Origin: Pseudomonadota bacterium
GTDB taxonomy: Bacteria; Myxococcota_A; Polyangia; Polyangiales; Polyangiaceae
DNA: 7,935 nucleotides
Reading direction: 5' to 3'
NCBI GenBank assembly: GCA_003242355.1
Contig: QGUH01000128.1
Location: 1-7,935, forward strand
The notes below the pieces were generated by a model. That model worked only from the letters and a program-made list of their open reading frames with translations. It did not search any database and was not told the origin of the DNA. Positions 6,133 through 7,935 of this stretch are shown one piece after another. The stretch's first letter is position 1, and every line of letters starts with the position of its first letter. Both the position numbers and the translations under genes were made by a program.

Positions 6133-6140
6133 GCGCGTTT

Positions 6141-7935
6141 TCAGACGCGGGAGACTTCCACCACTCCGTTCACCTTGGCAAGCGCCTTCATCACGCTCTT
6201 GAGTTGATTGAGGTCGGTACAGTGGAACGTGAAGATGTTGCGCGCTCGCCCGTCGTCGCTCGCGCGACAGTTCGCTTCGCTGATGTTGATGCTTTGCGCG
6301 CTGAACGTCTGGCTGACGACCGCGAGAATTCCGGGCTTGTTCGCGGTCGTCACGCAGAGTTGAACCGGGCGGTTGATCTTCGCCCGCGCGTCCCACTGCA
6401 CGTCGATGCGCCGCTCGGGCTCGGTATCGAAGGCCCGCTGACACTCGCGCCGGTGAACCGTGACGCCACGTCCGCGCGTGATGAAGCCGATGATCCCGTC
6501 GCCCGGCAAAGGATTGCAACACTTCGCGTAGCGCACGAGCACGTCGTCGATCCCGCTCACGCGAATGCCGCTCGTCTCCCTTCCGGTGACCTTGCGGACC
6601 AACTTTTCGATGCGGCTCGAGCGAAAGCGCTCGGAGGTCGGGCCGACCTCGTCCGCGTCCGCGCGGATGGCGGCCACCACGTCTTCCACGGTGACCTTGC
6701 CGTAGCCGACCTGGAGCAAGAGCTCGTCGAGCGTGCCCTCTCCGAGGCGCTCGCACACGCGGCGCACCTCGTTCTCGCTCTTCGCGAACTTGGCGAAGCT
6801 CATGCCGGCGTCGCGCAAGCCGGCCTCGAGCAACTCGCGCCCGAGATTGATGCTCTTTTGCCGTTGTTCGGCGCGCAGCGTCGCCCGGATGCGCGAACGG
6901 GCGCGCGTGGTGACGCAAAACTCCAGCCAGTCCTTCGAGGGCTGCTGGTTCGGCGAGGTCATGATCTCGATGACGTCGCCGCTCTTGAGCTTGTAGCGGA
7001 GCGGCACGATCTGACCGTTCGCCCGCGCCCCGCTGCAATGAGCCCCGATTTCCGAGTGGATGGCGTACGCGAAGTCGATAGGGGTAGCGCCGCGCGGCAA
7101 GACCCGCACGTCACCCTTCGGCGTGAACACGTACACCTCGTCCGGGAAGAGGTCGATCTTGACGCTCTCCACGAACTCGACCGGGTCCTTGAGGCTACCC
7201 TGGAATTCGGCGAGCTCCCGCAGCCACTCGAACTTTTCGGCGTCCTTCGGGTCCAGGCCCGAGCCGCGTTCCTTGTACTTCCAATGCGCGGCCACGCCGT
7301 ACTCCGCGACGCGATGCATCTCGTGCGTCCGGATCTGGATCTCGATGCGCTGCCGCCCCGGCCCAATCACGGTCGTGTGCAGCGACTGGTACATGTTCGG
7401 TTTGGGCAGCGCGATGTAGTCCTTGAAGCGCCCCGGAATCGGCGTCCACCGCGAGTGCATGGCGCCGAGCGCGGCATAGCACTCGGCGGCCGTCTCGACG
7501 CAGATGCGGAACGCGAGCACGTCGAGCACCTGCTCGAAGTCGCAATTCTGCTCGCGAATCTTGCGGTAGATGGAATAGAGGTGCTTGGCGCGGCCGGTGA
7601 CTTCTGCCGCGTACCCCTGCTCCGCCAGGCGCGCGGTGATCGTTCGGCAGACGCTCTCGATGTACCGCTCCCGCTCCTTGCGCGTTTTGTGGAGCTTGTG
7701 GGAAAGCTCCCGGTAGGCGTCCGGCTCGAGGTGTTTGAAGCTCAGATCCTCGAGCTCGCCGCGAATGCGCTGCATGCCGAGCCGGCCAGCGAGGGGCGCA
7801 TAGATCTCGCGGGTTTCGCGCGCGATCCGCTCCTGCGCCTCCGGGCTCATGTGGTCCAGAGTGCGCATGTTGTCGAGCCGGTCGCACAGCTTCACGAGCA
7901 AGACGCGAACGTCCTGCGCCATGGCGACCACCATC
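6141..7935 (-). CDS. rel: Bifunctional RelA/SpoT-family (p)ppGpp synthetase/hydrolase (N-terminus cut by window)
   Basis: Long RSH protein that makes and degrades (p)ppGpp in the stringent response. The visible 597 residues (numbered from the ATG at 7934) lack the start; against a usual length near 720-750, about 130-150 N-terminal residues lie beyond the right edge. The 7934 ATG is internal, since it falls in the HD domain. Visible in order: the end of the HD hydrolase domain with CDRLDNMRTL (17-26), where Asp18 and Asn22 match catalytic residues; the synthetase domain (about 110-225) with GRAKHLYSIYRKI, GRFKDYIALPKPN, YQSLHT and IEIQIRT, including Asp172 and the catalytic Glu198; a TGS domain (about 267-327) starting VYVFTPKGD; a helical linker; a zinc-finger-type domain with CCNPLPGD (472-479) and HRREC (494-498); and a C-terminal ACT domain (about 524-597) with ANKPGILAVVSQ. 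The RFKD signature is the RxKD type of bifunctional Rel/SpoT enzymes, not the ExDD type of synthetase-only RelA. It ends with TGA at 6141-6143, 8 nt before the C45 ATG. Confidence 0.97.
   Translation of the reverse strand, partial: MVVAMAQDVRVLLVKLCDRLDNMRTLDHMSPEAQERIARETREIYAPLAGRLGMQRIRGELEDLSFKHLEPDAYRELSHKLHKTRKERERYIESVCRTITARLAEQGYAAEVTGRAKHLYSIYRKIREQNCDFEQVLDVLAFRICVETAAECYAALGAMHSRWTPIPGRFKDYIALPKPNMYQSLHTTVIGPGRQRIEIQIRTHEMHRVAEYGVAAHWKYKERGSGLDPKDAEKFEWLRELAEFQGSLKDPVEFVESVKIDLFPDEVYVFTPKGDVRVLPRGATPIDFAYAIHSEIGAHCSGARANGQIVPLRYKLKSGDVIEIMTSPNQQPSKDWLEFCVTTRARSRIRATLRAEQRQKSINLGRELLEAGLRDAGMSFAKFAKSENEVRRVCERLGEGTLDELLLQVGYGKVTVEDVVAAIRADADEVGPTSERFRSSRIEKLVRKVTGRETSGIRVSGIDDVLVRYAKCCNPLPGDGIIGFITRGRGVTVHRRECQRAFDTEPERRIDVQWDARAKINRPVQLCVTTANKPGILAVVSQTFSAQSINISEANCRASDDGRARNIFTFHCTDLNQLKSVMKALAKVNGVVEVSRV

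Noticed and set aside
5044..6207. 387-codon plus-strand open frame antisense to the C45 gene
   Set aside because: It is a shadow of the C45 codons and crosses the rel/C45 junction, with no domain. The C45 family match on the other strand is strong.
5038..7038. One long 666-codon minus-strand open frame covering the C45 gene and a large part of rel
   Set aside because: The upstream half reads rel out of frame and gives Arg/Ala-rich sequence without domains. The rel frame there is unmistakable, and conserved C45 sequence begins at ATG 6132. It is high-GC stop-codon scarcity, not a fusion.
6141..7934. Rel gene starting at the ATG at 7934
   Set aside because: This Met lies inside the HD hydrolase domain, just before the conserved CDRLDNMRTL segment. 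A protein starting there would lack the first part of the catalytic domain. The gene simply runs off the window edge.

Overview
The window is gene-dense, high-GC bacterial chromosome with six protein genes, two of them cut by the window edges. I see no mobile element, CRISPR array, rRNA or tRNA. Strong G/C bias at third codon positions, exported or lipoprotein-like genes of unknown function, and a Rel protein of bifunctional type fit a high-GC proteobacterium-like lineage. Myxococcota (the former Deltaproteobacteria) is my best guess, but it is an inference and no marker here proves it.

Layout, left to right. (1) Positions 1-956, + strand: the 3' part of a large protein made of repeated, probably beta-rich units with paired cysteines, function unknown. 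(2) Positions 963-1889, - strand: a signal-peptide or lipoprotein-type protein with four predicted SH3/Tudor-like units, function unknown. It converges on gene 1 with only 6 bp between the stop codons. (3) Positions 1979-2782, - strand: an alpha/beta hydrolase with an intact Ser-Asp-His triad, lying 89 bp upstream of gene 2 on the same strand. (4) A 93-bp divergent intergenic region (2783-2875) packed with palindromes. (5) Positions 2876-4999, + strand: a UvrD/Rep/PcrA-type superfamily 1 DNA helicase with all motifs intact. (6) Positions 5038-6132, - strand: a peptidase C45 / acyl-CoA:6-APA acyltransferase-type Ntn hydrolase. (7) Positions 6141-7935, - strand: a Rel/SpoT (p)ppGpp synthetase/hydrolase whose N-terminus lies beyond the right edge.

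Three transcription units are likely. The rel gene and the C45 gene read leftward with 8 nt between them and are probably cotranscribed and translationally coupled. The helicase reads rightward from the palindromic region and converges on the C45 gene. The hydrolase and the four-barrel protein read leftward from the same region and converge on gene 1. The helicase (DNA replication and repair) and Rel (stringent response) are housekeeping genes. The others look like lineage-specific cell-envelope or small-molecule enzymes. No defence or biosynthetic system is evident. The items most worth a second look are the cysteine-paired repeat protein, the four-barrel protein, the palindrome cluster, the C45 gene behind rel, and a 15-bp direct repeat that spans the helicase stop codon and recurs inside the C45 gene.
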